The notes under the pieces were generated by a model. That model saw only the letters and a list, made by a program, of their open reading frames with translations, made no database searches and had not been told where the DNA came from. The translations under genes and the position numbers were made by a program. Below, piece after piece: positions 48,177-56,748 of a stretch of DNA of 64,000 nt. The stretch is from Calditrichota bacterium (GTDB lineage: Bacteria > Calditrichota > Calditrichia > Calditrichales > J004), in NCBI GenBank assembly GCA_013112635.1, contig JABFGF010000010.1, positions 56,968-120,967 of the forward strand, in the 5' to 3' direction. The stretch's first letter is position 1, and each line of letters begins with the position of its first letter.

Positions 48177-48857
48177 CTAATCTATAAATTTGTAGCCAAT
48201 GCCATGAACAGTTAAAATGTGTCGTGGATGTGATGGGTTGAATTCTACTTTCTGTCTTAAATGCAGAATAAAATTATCCACGGTACGTGCAGTAATCCCA
48301 TCATCCATTTGCCAAATGGAAGACAGCAAATCATCACGGCTTACAGTCCTGTTTTTATGCTGCCAGAGATATTTTAACACATCAAACTCTCGGTGTGTCA
48401 TTGCTATTTGTGTTCCATTTTCAAATGCATCGTAAGATGAAAAGTGTACTGTTAATTTCCCTACTTTATGCTCATCAGTTCCGGATATTAAATCCTGAGT
48501 CCTTCTTAAAATTGCTTTAATCCTGGCAAGCAGTTCACGCAAACTAAAAGGCTTTGTAATATAATCATCTGCCCCCAGCTCCAATCCCAATACTTTATCA
48601 ATTTCTTCACCTTTGGCGGTTAATATAATAACAGGTGTTGCAATTCCATCTGCCCGGATTTGTTTACAAACATCGAACCCTGAGATATGAGGCATCATTA
48701 CGTCCAGTAAAATCATGTCATAAGATCCTTCACGTATTTTTTGCAAACCTTCTCTTCCATCCTTTGCTGTCGAAACCTGATAACCTTCAAACTCCAGGTT
48801 ATCCTTCAGGATAGAAGTCATTTTTTCTTCATCATCAACTACTAACAAATGTGCCAT
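48177..48857 (-). CDS. OmpR-family response regulator
   Basis: 226 residues. The receiver has DDEEK, phosphoacceptor Asp52 in ILLDVMMPHISG, Thr in ILTAKG and Lys in YITKPFSLREL. The C-terminal winged helix (~130-226) carries THREFDVLKYLWQHKNRTVSRDDLL and TVDNFILHLRQKVE with the end HGIGYKFID. It starts 1 base after the stop of its cognate kinase. The repeats at 50517-50563 are candidate binding sites. Confidence 0.96.
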   Translation of the reverse strand: MAHLLVVDDEEKMTSILKDNLEFEGYQVSTAKDGREGLQKIREGSYDMILLDVMMPHISGFDVCKQIRADGIATPVIILTAKGEEIDKVLGLELGADDYITKPFSLRELLARIKAILRRTQDLISGTDEHKVGKLTVHFSSYDAFENGTQIAMTHREFDVLKYLWQHKNRTVSRDDLLSSIWQMDDGITARTVDNFILHLRQKVEFNPSHPRHILTVHGIGYKFID

Positions 48858-48858
48858 T

Positions 48859-50439
48859 TTAGCTCTCGTTAATTGGGAAATTTAGTATAAATGTGCTGCC
48901 TTTCCCTGGTATGCTTTTTAGATTTATTTTTCCCTCATGCGCATCAACAATGTGTTTAACAAGGCTTAAACCAAGACCACTGCCTTTTGTATTATGCACA
49001 TGCCCTGTTGTTTCACGGAAAAACTTATCAAATACTTTTTCATGATTCGCCGGTTCAATACCGGATCCATTATCCCGTATTTCAATAAAAGCAAATCCAT
49101 TTTGCTGGCCACTTTTTATAGAGATTTTCTTTTCTTCAGGACTATATTTTATGGCATTATCAATCAAATTTATCAATGCTTCACTCAAAGCAGTTTTATC
49201 TGCTGTAATATTTAAATTTTCCTCAAAATATTCTGTAGAAAAATCAAAACCATTTTCTAACGCATGATCTTTGTAGATATCGGTCACTTCTTTTACCAAT
49301 TCATTTAATTCAATTTTTTCGAATTGGTATTCCTTTTTACCTGACTCCATTCGTGAGAAGTTTAAAATATTATTGATAAGATGCGTAAGCCTTTCGCTTT
49401 CCTGGCTTATGTTTTTATAATAATCGTGGCGTTTTTTTTCATCTTTTACGCGGTCCATTTCCAGTGTTTCGGCATACATTCTTATAAGTGATAAAGGCGT
49501 TCTTAGCTCATGCGATACATTGGATACAAAATCTGATTTTAGCTGCGCCAGGTGCATCTCTTTGCGCATGTTATAAAAGATAAACCAGCCACCGGCAAGT
49601 AAGAACAGATCGAGAAAAAGAATCAACATCAGGCTTTGATTAAATCTACTCTCTGTAATTTGTGAAATACTTTCCCCTTTAAAACGTATTCCAAACACAT
49701 ACTCAGGGAAAATCCATACCTTTTTATTTACACCCAAAACACCTGTTGGAATTTCCCCTGAAGAAAAGCGGGCATATTTTCCACTTTTGGAAAAAATACC
49801 AATATCAAACTTATCAGTGGCAATTTCTTTCATTTTCGGTTCAATAACATTTTCGAAGGTGCGCGCATTATTTACAAGTAAAGCAATCAAAAACTGATCA
49901 TCTCCATTTATATAAACATAGAGTAAAACAAAAAAATCGTTTTCTATTTCCGGAAAAAGTGACTCAGGGAAGTTTTCAATCTTGCGATACCCTTGCCTTT
50001 TTAGTTTTATCATGTTTTGGATTTTTGCTTTATCCTGCAACAGATGTTCAGGCAGCTTATTATTAAACAAGATAGGCTTGGCATTTATATCACTCTCTGA
50101 AAAAGACAACTGTTTTTGCATGTCAAGATTATAAATTGAAATCATTGTTACGGGATTACTTTTGGAAAAATATTTTTCAAACTCATTAACCAGGTTTTCT
50201 TTTTTTGTACGGATTAATATTTCATCGATTTTTTGGATTGAGCTTTCAAAATAACTAAAGACATATTGATTGATCGCAAATAACAATGTTTCCATTTGCT
50301 GTTTGTAAATCCCTTCTACAATCTCTTCATTTTCATTGAGTGAATTAATTTCATAAGCCGTAAAAAACAAAGCAGGAAATAACACAATAATTATTATTAC
50401 CAGGGTGATATTTCTTAAACGGTTGTTGGCCTTGTTCAT
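48859..50439 (-). CDS. Membrane sensor histidine kinase
   Basis: 526 residues; AGGAAAC precedes the ATG. Membrane helices at ~11-29 and ~269-290 bracket a ~240-residue periplasmic sensor domain of no recognised family. His310 is in SNVSHELRTPLSLIRMYAETLEM. The ATPase has NLIDNAIKYSPEE, DNGSGIEPANHEKVFDKF and KGSGLGLSLVKHIV. It resembles VicK/PhoR-type kinases without a PAS or HAMP. It forms an operon with the OmpR-type regulator. Confidence 0.95.
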   Translation of the reverse strand: MNKANNRLRNITLVIIIIVLFPALFFTAYEINSLNENEEIVEGIYKQQMETLLFAINQYVFSYFESSIQKIDEILIRTKKENLVNEFEKYFSKSNPVTMISIYNLDMQKQLSFSESDINAKPILFNNKLPEHLLQDKAKIQNMIKLKRQGYRKIENFPESLFPEIENDFFVLLYVYINGDDQFLIALLVNNARTFENVIEPKMKEIATDKFDIGIFSKSGKYARFSSGEIPTGVLGVNKKVWIFPEYVFGIRFKGESISQITESRFNQSLMLILFLDLFLLAGGWFIFYNMRKEMHLAQLKSDFVSNVSHELRTPLSLIRMYAETLEMDRVKDEKKRHDYYKNISQESERLTHLINNILNFSRMESGKKEYQFEKIELNELVKEVTDIYKDHALENGFDFSTEYFEENLNITADKTALSEALINLIDNAIKYSPEEKKISIKSGQQNGFAFIEIRDNGSGIEPANHEKVFDKFFRETTGHVHNTKGSGLGLSLVKHIVDAHEGKINLKSIPGKGSTFILNFPINES

Positions 50440-50516
50440 TTTGTTTCCTGAAGCATGTGATTTTCATATTTAATTCGAGACAAATATCCTTATTTAAAGC
50501 ACACCATTCAACCTTC

Positions 50517-50563
50517 ATGACATTTAATGACATCTGATTAATTGCTTATGACATCAATGACTT
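50517..50563. promoter_or_regulatory. Phased ATGACAT direct repeats, putative OmpR/PhoB-type operator
   Basis: ATGACAT occurs at 50517-50523, 50527-50533 and 50548-50554, with a near copy ATGACTT at 50557-50563; the start-to-start steps are 10, 21 and 9 bases, roughly one face of the helix. On the minus strand it reads ATGTCATTAAATGTCAT, much like a Pho box. It lies between the kinase gene and the exported-protein gene and overlaps the expected -35 zone of the latter. Confidence 0.65.
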
Positions 50564-50573
50564 TTGATCGGCG

Positions 50574-50579
50574 TATAAT
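50574..50579 (+). promoter_or_regulatory. TATAAT -10 box
   Basis: A perfect TATAAT lies 10 bases after the last ATGACAT-type repeat, 44 bases before the ATG at 50623. No TTGACA is at -35; the repeats take its place, as in activator-dependent promoters. Confidence 0.6.
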
Positions 50580-50622
50580 CCAATCAAACAAAAAGATCAA
50601 ACCAGTCACTAAGGAGAAAATC

Positions 50623-51048
50623 ATGAGAAAATTTACATCAGCTTTTACACTTTTAACATTACTTGCAGGATTAGCGGTTGCTCAACATAATGGCAGTGCA
50701 TTACAAAATGCAGAAAGAAATTATTTAATAGGATTAAAACATTCAAACAACGGTGTTGTTGAAAGCGCTATTATTAATACAATGATATTGAAAACATATC
50801 ATCCTGAGAAAGATTTTAGCCAAATAACAAAAAAGTTGGATAGTCTTTCACTGGAAAGCCCTAAAAAGACAATCAGGCTTAAGGCATTTATAGCCAGCAA
50901 TTATTTAAAACACCCCGAGCGTTTTAACTGGATTGAAAAAGGCGATTATGAACAAGCGATTCAGTTTTTTCAGTTGTACTCAGCCAAAGTTGATGAACAA
51001 CTAAACCGGAAAAAAACAACTGTTACATTAAATAATTCCAATAGGTAG
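50623..51048 (+). CDS. Small exported protein, unknown function
   Basis: 141 residues from the ATG at 50623, which has AAGGAG 6 bases upstream; the longer frame from 50542 runs through the promoter and is rejected. Signal peptide MRKFTSAFTLLTLLAGLAVA. The mature part is helical and charged (ALQNAERNYLIGLKHSNNGV, KTIRLKAFIASNYLKHPERF), suggesting a small helical-repeat fold, perhaps TPR-like. It is transcribed divergently from the two-component operon behind an array of repeats, so it is a likely target of that regulator. Confidence 0.75.
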   Translation: MRKFTSAFTLLTLLAGLAVAQHNGSALQNAERNYLIGLKHSNNGVVESAIINTMILKTYHPEKDFSQITKKLDSLSLESPKKTIRLKAFIASNYLKHPERFNWIEKGDYEQAIQFFQLYSAKVDEQLNRKKTTVTLNNSNR

Positions 51049-51197
51049 GCATTACAAGTGCGTCAGATTGAAGTTGGTTTTCACTCAAATGTTTATGCAG
51101 CAGATTTTGATCAAAATGAGAAGTGGAAATGCCGTTCAGAAACTTGAATAGTAGTTTGGGTTCGATAAGTATGGGGAAGTAAGAAGACAAAAACATT

Positions 51198-51283
<86 letters not shown>

Positions 51284-51304
51284 GAAAAACTCTTTGAAAT
51301 AAAT

Positions 51305-51796
51305 CTATATTTTTTTTGTCTTTTTTTCGCGTAACTGCAAAAAGAACTCACCCATTAATTGTGAGCATTCTTTTTTAAGTACTCCCGGTATAACTTCAAT
51401 TTGGTGATTCAGCCTTGGGTCATTCAGCAAATTGAAAAGGCTTGAATGAGCACCGGTTTTTATATCCTGAACACCATAAACCAGTTTTTTTATCCTTGCC
51501 AAAACAGAAGCACCAGCACACATTGAGCAAGGCTCCACAGTAACAAACAGCTGAGCCTCCCTTAAAAATTTTTCCTGGATAGTCGCCGTAGCTGCTGTAA
51601 TTGCAATCATTTCTGCATGAGCTGTAGGGTCACTTAATAACTCAACCTGGTTATGCCCACGGCCAATAATTCTGTTATCGAGAACAACAACCGCACCAAC
51701 AGGAACATCTCCGCTATCAAATGCTTTTCTTGCCTCTTTAATCGCTTCCTGCATAAAAACCTGATCATCATTTTTATTTGTTAGCGAAATGGGCAT
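51305..51796 (-). CDS. tadA: tRNA-specific adenosine deaminase
   Basis: 163 residues from the ATG at 51796; an upstream TTG at 51826 would lie inside the terminator. The zinc site is HAE (about 60-62) and PCSMC (about 89-93) in the cytidine deaminase fold, preceded by DVPVGAVVV. It converts A34 to inosine in tRNA-Arg(ACG), and the gene for that very tRNA is immediately upstream, with a hairpin terminator between. A guanine deaminase is a less likely alternative, given length and context. Confidence 0.95.
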   Translation of the reverse strand: MPISLTNKNDDQVFMQEAIKEARKAFDSGDVPVGAVVVLDNRIIGRGHNQVELLSDPTAHAEMIAITAATATIQEKFLREAQLFVTVEPCSMCAGASVLARIKKLVYGVQDIKTGAHSSLFNLLNDPRLNHQIEVIPGVLKKECSQLMGEFFLQLREKKTKKI

Positions 51797-51827
51797 GTGC
51801 TGTTCATCTATGTCTTGTGAAAACAAA

Positions 51828-51849
51828 AAAGCCCATTTAACAGGGCTTT
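51828..51849 (-). terminator. Terminator after tRNA-Arg
   Basis: On the minus strand, AAAGCCC pairs with GGGCTTT around an 8-base loop and is followed by a T run. It lies 7 bases past the 3' end of tRNA-Arg and separates it from tadA. Confidence 0.85.
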
Positions 51850-51855
51850 GTGATG

Positions 51856-51929
<74 letters not shown>

Positions 51930-51946
51930 ATTAAAAAAGAGTTTTT

Positions 51947-51975
51947 AATTTACAGTCGATATAATCTGATGTCAA
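51947..51975 (-). promoter_or_regulatory. Promoter of tRNA-Arg
   Basis: On the minus strand, TTGACA (51970-51975), a 17-base spacer and TAAATT (51947-51952) lie 17 bases before the tRNA 5' end. The -35 is perfect and the -10 matches 4 of 6 positions. Confidence 0.65.
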
Positions 51976-51988
51976 TTAAAAAACATAA

Positions 51989-52195
51989 TTATTTTGCAAC
52001 GCGAACATTGACAGCTCGATCGCCCTTCATATCTGATTTTACGTCAAATTTTACGTTTTGACCTTCGCGTAAAATTTTTGGCTTAACTGAAGGATGAATA
52101 TCACTAACATTAACAAACAAATCATCATCATCATCACTCACAATAAAACCAAACCCTCTTTGGGCATCCCAAGATTTAACTTTTCCTGATTGCAT
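51989..52195 (-). CDS. Cold-shock domain protein
   Basis: 68 residues, one cold-shock domain: SGKVKSWDAQRGFGFIVSD gives RNP1, and DLFVNVSDI stands where RNP2 (VFVHFSAI) is expected. The conserved aromatic Trp replaces the usual WFN motif as SWD, and the RNP2 His is Asn, so it is a divergent member. Such proteins bind single-stranded RNA and DNA. It is monocistronic, flanked by the tRNA-Arg promoter. Confidence 0.93.
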   Translation of the reverse strand: MQSGKVKSWDAQRGFGFIVSDDDDDLFVNVSDIHPSVKPKILREGQNVKFDVKSDMKGDRAVNVRVAK

Positions 52196-52284
52196 ATTAT
52201 CCCGATTTGTAAATGATTTATTATTTTTGAATTGGATATAATTTTCAAAACAAAATAGCTTAAATCAAGCCTTTTCCTGTCACT

Positions 52285-53013
52285 TTACCATAATCTGAAT
52301 CTGTTTTCCATAGTTAAGGAATCTGAGTATAGATTTAAAAAACTTTGAACCTTTTGCCACTGTGGTTCTTCAGTAAAATCTACAACTTCAGTTAATATTG
52401 AATCAGCCTTATTAAACTTACCATTCATGTAATGTGAAAATATATCTCGAAATATAGTGTCTTTCTCGTTGATATGGAAACTTCTAATGGCATTATCCAA
52501 CCAGGCTCGTGCTTCTACAAATTTATTTTTCTGTGCATAATAAAAAGCCACATCAATAAATAAATCACTTTTTGCATTTACTTCAGATGATGGAAAACTG
52601 ACAGCTTTATCAATATTAAATAACCATCCCGATGTATCAGATTTTAATAATTTATACCTGGCTTTACTTTTAAAGAAGTCAAAATAATACCATCTTGCTG
52701 CTAATGTATCTTTCGATTTTATAATATTCTTAATTCTAATTAAATTTATTTTCAGCTTTACTGTATCACCTTCAAGAAAAACGGAATCTAATTCTAAAAA
52801 CAATTGCCCCTTTTCCGCTAATACTTTTCTGTGATTAATTCTCTTTTGCGTCAAGCTATCATCTATTGAGAAGCCTTCGAACGAATTAATAAGTTCAAGA
52901 GCTTCAGAAAAATTCTTTTGTCGGATTAAATTATCAACAGGTTTTAAATCAACATCATCCGCACAACTAATTACAATCACAAGAGTTAATAATTTCAAAA
53001 ATCTGGAAATCAT
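52285..53013 (-). CDS. Lipoprotein with helical repeats
   Basis: 242 residues. The signal ends in lipobox VISC, giving lipidated Cys17. The mature protein is helical and resembles TPR-type repeats (LIRQKNFSEALELINSFE, VAFYYAQKNKFVEARAWLDNAI, HYMNGKFNKADSILTEVV). No known family is recognised. It overlaps the TauE/SafE gene by ATGA and is the last gene of the aminopeptidase-rho-TauE operon. The function is unknown. Confidence 0.72.
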   Translation of the reverse strand: MISRFLKLLTLVIVISCADDVDLKPVDNLIRQKNFSEALELINSFEGFSIDDSLTQKRINHRKVLAEKGQLFLELDSVFLEGDTVKLKINLIRIKNIIKSKDTLAARWYYFDFFKSKARYKLLKSDTSGWLFNIDKAVSFPSSEVNAKSDLFIDVAFYYAQKNKFVEARAWLDNAIRSFHINEKDTIFRDIFSHYMNGKFNKADSILTEVVDFTEEPQWQKVQSFLNLYSDSLTMENRFRLW

Positions 53014-53747
53014 TTGATAAATGCCTCAAAAAATAATGTCATTACCGGGATAATCAGGATTAGGGCAACATATCTGTTAAAAAGCTGTTCATTTACATTT
53101 CTTTGCAAAAAATGACCAAATGCAAGCCCGATTACCATAAACAAAATCATAACAAATATTGTCAAATTCAATTCAGGTAAAAAATTATTGTATTCATATA
53201 AAAACAACCGCCAAATCGCCCCAATTGTAAAAATAGCAATTGCCTGGCTTCTGAACTCTTTTTTTCTGTTTTTTAGTTTTAGAAAAATAATTAGAATTGG
53301 TCCACCGGTACCTGTTAGGCCTGCCAACATACCCGTTAAAGTAGCCAAAGCAAACAAAAATGGATTACCACTTTTCCTGATAAATGTAAACTCAAATTTC
53401 CTGTTTGAGATTAAGACATAGATAAAAATACAAACGACTGCAGCAATTAATATTTTTAAAAGATTAACCGGAACAAAACCTAAAATAGAAACACCCAAGT
53501 AAGATCCAATAGCCAGGAAAAAAGCGGTGGGGAAAACAAAACGCCAGTTAACATTTTTTAAAACCGTAAGTAAAAGAAGGGTTCCGCCAATGGCATCAAA
53601 TAGGCTTGATAAGGAAATTGCTGTTAAAGGATCGTATAAGATGGTAAAAGAAGGGACAATAATTAAAGCAGGGCCAAAACCTGAAAAACCTTTTACAAAA
53701 TAGGCTGCTAAAATAAAAACAATTGCAAGAAGAAGGATCCAATCCAC
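53010..53747 (-). CDS. TauE/SafE-family sulfite/anion exporter
   Basis: 245 residues with about eight membrane helices. The opening GFSGFGPALIIVPSFTILYDPLTAI and the repeat TGMLAGLTGTGGPILIIFL are the TauE/SafE signature. Members export sulfite, sulfoacetate or other organic anions, but the substrate is unclear here. It starts 4 bases after the Rho-like gene, and the lipoprotein gene overlaps its end. Confidence 0.88.
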   Translation of the reverse strand: MDWILLLAIVFILAAYFVKGFSGFGPALIIVPSFTILYDPLTAISLSSLFDAIGGTLLLLTVLKNVNWRFVFPTAFFLAIGSYLGVSILGFVPVNLLKILIAAVVCIFIYVLISNRKFEFTFIRKSGNPFLFALATLTGMLAGLTGTGGPILIIFLKLKNRKKEFRSQAIAIFTIGAIWRLFLYEYNNFLPELNLTIFVMILFMVIGLAFGHFLQRNVNEQLFNRYVALILIIPVMTLFFEAFIK

Positions 53748-53751
53748 TAGT

Positions 53752-54831
53752 TTATATTTTTTTTGCGCGAATCATCTGCATAAAATAACGCATTGCTTCA
53801 ACTTCATTCATACTGCCAATAACCTGCCGTATTTTCATCGATTTTTGAAGTTCACTTTTGGTCATTAACAGATGTTCTTTTCGTGTACCTGATTCATTAA
53901 TATTAATGGCTGGCCAGACGCGCTGTTCCGCGCATTTTCGAGACAAAATCAAATCCATATTGCCAGTGCCTTTAAATTCCTGGAAAATAATTTCATCCAT
54001 TCGGCTGCCTGTATCTACAAGTATTGTAGCTAAAATTGTTAAAGATCCGCTGTTTTCAAGATTTCGTGCTGCACCAAAAAACCGCCGTGGTAATTCCAAA
54101 GCATTTGCAGATAATCCACCACTCAAAGTTCGCCCGTTGGAATTTGTTTTTTTATTATAGGCACGTCCCATCCGGGTTAATGAATCAATTAAAACAACAA
54201 CATCATTTCCTGCTTCCATGCTTTTTATAGCAGAATTCATAACCAACCTGGTTATTCTCAAATGACTTTCAACGCTCTCATCGGATGAGGAAGATAAAAC
54301 AAATGCCGATGGAACAGATCTTTTAAAATCTGTTACTTCTTCAGGACGTTCATCAACCAATAAAACGTAGATATCGGTTCCTGAGTGGTTTTTAGTAATC
54401 GCTTGTGCATAATGTTGTAAGATTGTTGTTTTGCCTGCTTTGGGTGGTGATACAATTAATCCTCTTTGTCCCCTTCCAACCGGTGATAGTAAATTTAAAC
54501 ACCTGCCAATAACATCGGTGTCTTTCAGGCTAAGGTCAAACTGATCTTCGGGATTTATTGTTACCGAGTCTTTAAATGAGACTATTTTATGCAATTTATC
54601 GATGGGAAAATTATTGACACTTTCAAGTTTGTTTAAAACCGGATTTTTATTTTTTCCTTCTGCGGGTTCTGCCTGTCCTTTTAAAAAGGAACCTTCTTCA
54701 ATGCGGTGTTTTTTCAACAACTGAGGAGAGACGTAAGTATCACCAGTCAGCGCATCAAAATTATTTTCAATTTGCCTTAAAAATCCAAACCCTTTTTGAA
54801 ACTTCTCTAAATAACCTTCAACCGCAATCAT
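53752..54831 (-). CDS. Rho-type transcription termination factor, N-terminally short
   Basis: 359 residues against about 419 in E. coli Rho. It begins directly with the OB-fold RNA-binding domain (EGYLEKFQKGFGFLRQ, DTYVSPQLLKKHRIEEG), so the helical Rho_N domain is missing. The motor keeps Walker A PPKAGKTT (129-136), ERPEEVTD with Glu161, DSLTRMGRAYN, ANALELPRRFFGAARN and the Arg finger in SGTRKEHLL. The segment normally reading STFDEP is SSSSDES, and the Q-loop is NKKTNSNGRTLSGG. It is therefore a divergent Rho, perhaps a paralogue of a standard one elsewhere. It overlaps the aminopeptidase gene by ATGA. Confidence 0.9.
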   Translation of the reverse strand: MIAVEGYLEKFQKGFGFLRQIENNFDALTGDTYVSPQLLKKHRIEEGSFLKGQAEPAEGKNKNPVLNKLESVNNFPIDKLHKIVSFKDSVTINPEDQFDLSLKDTDVIGRCLNLLSPVGRGQRGLIVSPPKAGKTTILQHYAQAITKNHSGTDIYVLLVDERPEEVTDFKRSVPSAFVLSSSSDESVESHLRITRLVMNSAIKSMEAGNDVVVLIDSLTRMGRAYNKKTNSNGRTLSGGLSANALELPRRFFGAARNLENSGSLTILATILVDTGSRMDEIIFQEFKGTGNMDLILSRKCAEQRVWPAININESGTRKEHLLMTKSELQKSMKIRQVIGSMNEVEAMRYFMQMIRAKKI

Positions 54832-55802
54832 GCACCAGCATCCTCAATAAGTAAATTTCCTTTTTCCATAATTTTTTTATCATCAAACCAAACATCCGGT
54901 TTTGTAACAACGCAGTCAACATGAATACCTACATCACACGTTCCGCCCATTGTTATATTATTTCCAAAGGCTATATGAATTGTTCCAAACACTTTTTCGT
55001 CTTCTAAAATTTTTCCGGTAATTATTGCCGAGTCATTGGTCCCAATACCCAATTCGGCAACATTTAGCCCAGGTTTATCGAATGCCCTCAAATTTTTCTC
55101 AAACTGACGAGCTTGCTCACCACCACTAAATGAATTTGCAAAGCCATCTTCAATTTTAATGGTTACAGGGGGGCCTTCAACTTTTCCGATACCGGCTATT
55201 GAAGCATCAATTACCAGCGTCCCGTTACTTTTACCTTCAACCGGTGCTAAAAATGATTCTCCGCTAGGAATATTTCCGCCTTTTCCCTTTTCACGTACAA
55301 GTCCTGTCGATGAAATTGGCGGCATTCCCTCAATTGGTAAAAACAGATCTGTACCCAGGTCTGTAGTAATCCTCACATTTTTAGTTTTGCTCAACAGTGC
55401 ACTGATTTGCTCAGTTCTTTTGGCAATTTTAGTATAATCTGCCTGTAATGTTCGTATAAAAACATCTGTGGTTATTCCCGGCAAAGTTGCAACACGAGCT
55501 CCTTTTTCACAGGCATTTCTTTTTGCATCTGTATGCGTTAAGGATTTGGCAGTGGGGCAAACAACAATATCAAATTTTTGCATCATTTGTGCAACTGGGA
55601 GTGGGGGTTCTTCTCCATTCACCTTAGCTACTGGCATTAAGATAAGGTTAATTGATGAACAAAGTTTTTGGCCAGTTTCATAAAATGCATGCCCTACCTC
55701 AAAAGTTTTATCATCGGTTACAACTAAAACTGATTCATTCTTTTGAAGATTCAGACAATCAAGAAAAGCCGTTTTCACAGCCTTTTCTAAACCGTGTTTC
55801 AT
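54828..55802 (-). CDS. Aminopeptidase T (M29)-like protein
   Basis: 324 residues. The fold and motifs resemble the leucyl aminopeptidase/aminopeptidase T group: an N-terminal Rossmann-like half (VLVVTDDKTFEVGHAFYETG, FDIVVCPTAKSLTHTDAKRNA) and a C-terminal half with PSGESFLAPVEG, LNVAELGIGTN, and GTIHIAFGNNITMGGT...HVDCVV carrying Glu and His metal ligands. It would trim N-terminal residues from peptides. It heads a four-gene overlapping operon with rho. Assignment within the family is tentative. Confidence 0.75.
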   Translation of the reverse strand: MKHGLEKAVKTAFLDCLNLQKNESVLVVTDDKTFEVGHAFYETGQKLCSSINLILMPVAKVNGEEPPLPVAQMMQKFDIVVCPTAKSLTHTDAKRNACEKGARVATLPGITTDVFIRTLQADYTKIAKRTEQISALLSKTKNVRITTDLGTDLFLPIEGMPPISSTGLVREKGKGGNIPSGESFLAPVEGKSNGTLVIDASIAGIGKVEGPPVTIKIEDGFANSFSGGEQARQFEKNLRAFDKPGLNVAELGIGTNDSAIITGKILEDEKVFGTIHIAFGNNITMGGTCDVGIHVDCVVTKPDVWFDDKKIMEKGNLLIEDAGA

Positions 55803-55926
55803 ATTTTTCCTTTAAACAAATATGTGTGATGTGGTAAAAACTCGAAAAAAAAGGAGGATGCTTTCGAATTTAAGACATTAGCAAAATACTAATAATAGGA
55901 TCAATTTAATAATAATTTACTTTAAA

Positions 55927-55957
55927 CAAAATACCCCGATAAAATCGGGGTATTTTG
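55927..55957. terminator. Bidirectional terminator
   Basis: A perfect 14-base stem, CAAAATACCCCGAT with ATCGGGGTATTTTG, around an AAA loop, lies 11 bases past the stop of the AP2 gene at 55968. The A/T flanks make it work on either strand. Confidence 0.92.
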
Positions 55958-55967
55958 ATTAGATTTG

Positions 55968-56501
55968 TTACGACTTTTTTTCTTTGGCTAATTTCTTTTT
56001 TAGCTCTTTTTGCCATTTCAAATCATCTTTAAGCATTACTTTCCATTGTTTCTGAAGCATTTTTACTTTTTCATGCCTCAATGCGATTGCCTGCTTTTCA
56101 GCTTCTTCACGGCCTCGCTTTTTTGAAACATAAAACTTACGTGAATTTGCTTTCCCTTCAGAACTCCAGGTTGCCTGAAAATAATGAACTTCTCTTCCCC
56201 GAATTGTTGTTTTTACTTCGTTAACGCCAACAACCCCACTTTGGTTATTCTTTGGTGCTTTGTTATAAAATGGGCGCCGATTAGGATTACGGCCCTCACG
56301 CTTATGTAGCTCTGCTACCATTTTGTTGTGGTCCCGGAATTTTATTGCATTGTTAAGTGCAATTTGTTTCCCGCCATACAACCTGTCACTAAATAACTTG
56401 GACGTGAATACGCCTCCATTCGCGTAGACACGTACATACCATCCATGGGTATGTTTTGAGTCGATCCGGCTAATACCCGGATATTTCTTCGCATTGCTCA
56501 C
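55968..56501 (-). CDS. Stand-alone tandem AP2-domain protein
   Basis: 177 residues, strongly basic. Two AP2-like units are visible. Residues ~5-58 show YPGISRIDSKHTHGWYVRVYANGG with a following helix KQIALNNAIKFRDH. Residues ~86-148 show QSGVVGVNEVK, then HYFQATWSSEGKANSRKFYVSK and a helix with EEAEKQAIALRHEK. The C-terminus is a Lys-rich coiled coil. AP2 domains bind DNA; in bacteria they usually sit in HNH homing endonucleases or phage proteins, but no nuclease motif is here. It is probably a small DNA-binding regulator, divergent from ppa. Confidence 0.8.
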   Translation of the reverse strand: MSNAKKYPGISRIDSKHTHGWYVRVYANGGVFTSKLFSDRLYGGKQIALNNAIKFRDHNKMVAELHKREGRNPNRRPFYNKAPKNNQSGVVGVNEVKTTIRGREVHYFQATWSSEGKANSRKFYVSKKRGREEAEKQAIALRHEKVKMLQKQWKVMLKDDLKWQKELKKKLAKEKKS

Positions 56502-56748
56502 TTGAGTTCCCCCTCATTGTGAATTAATGGTAGTATTAATTAAAGTTTTCTTCAGAAATAAAGATACTATCTTTAAAGCATAGAATAATAAATCTATTTG
56601 ATTAAGCGTTTGCTATAATATAGTATAATAAAAAATGTTTGCAAATTATTCCTTTAATAATGTTTTTTTAAAAAAACAATCTTTATATAATTAAATTAGA
56701 CACTTATCTAAAAGATAAATTGCACTTAAATCAGTTTCAGGAGTAAAG
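56502..56748. other. Divergent AP2-ppa intergenic region
   Basis: 247 AT-rich bases. Two TATAAT boxes 10 bases apart (56614-56619 and 56624-56629) are candidate -10 elements on the plus strand; neither has a good TTGACA partner. A short palindrome TTATCT-AAA-AGATAA (56704-56718) lies 31 bases before ppa. Nothing coding is seen. Confidence 0.45.
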
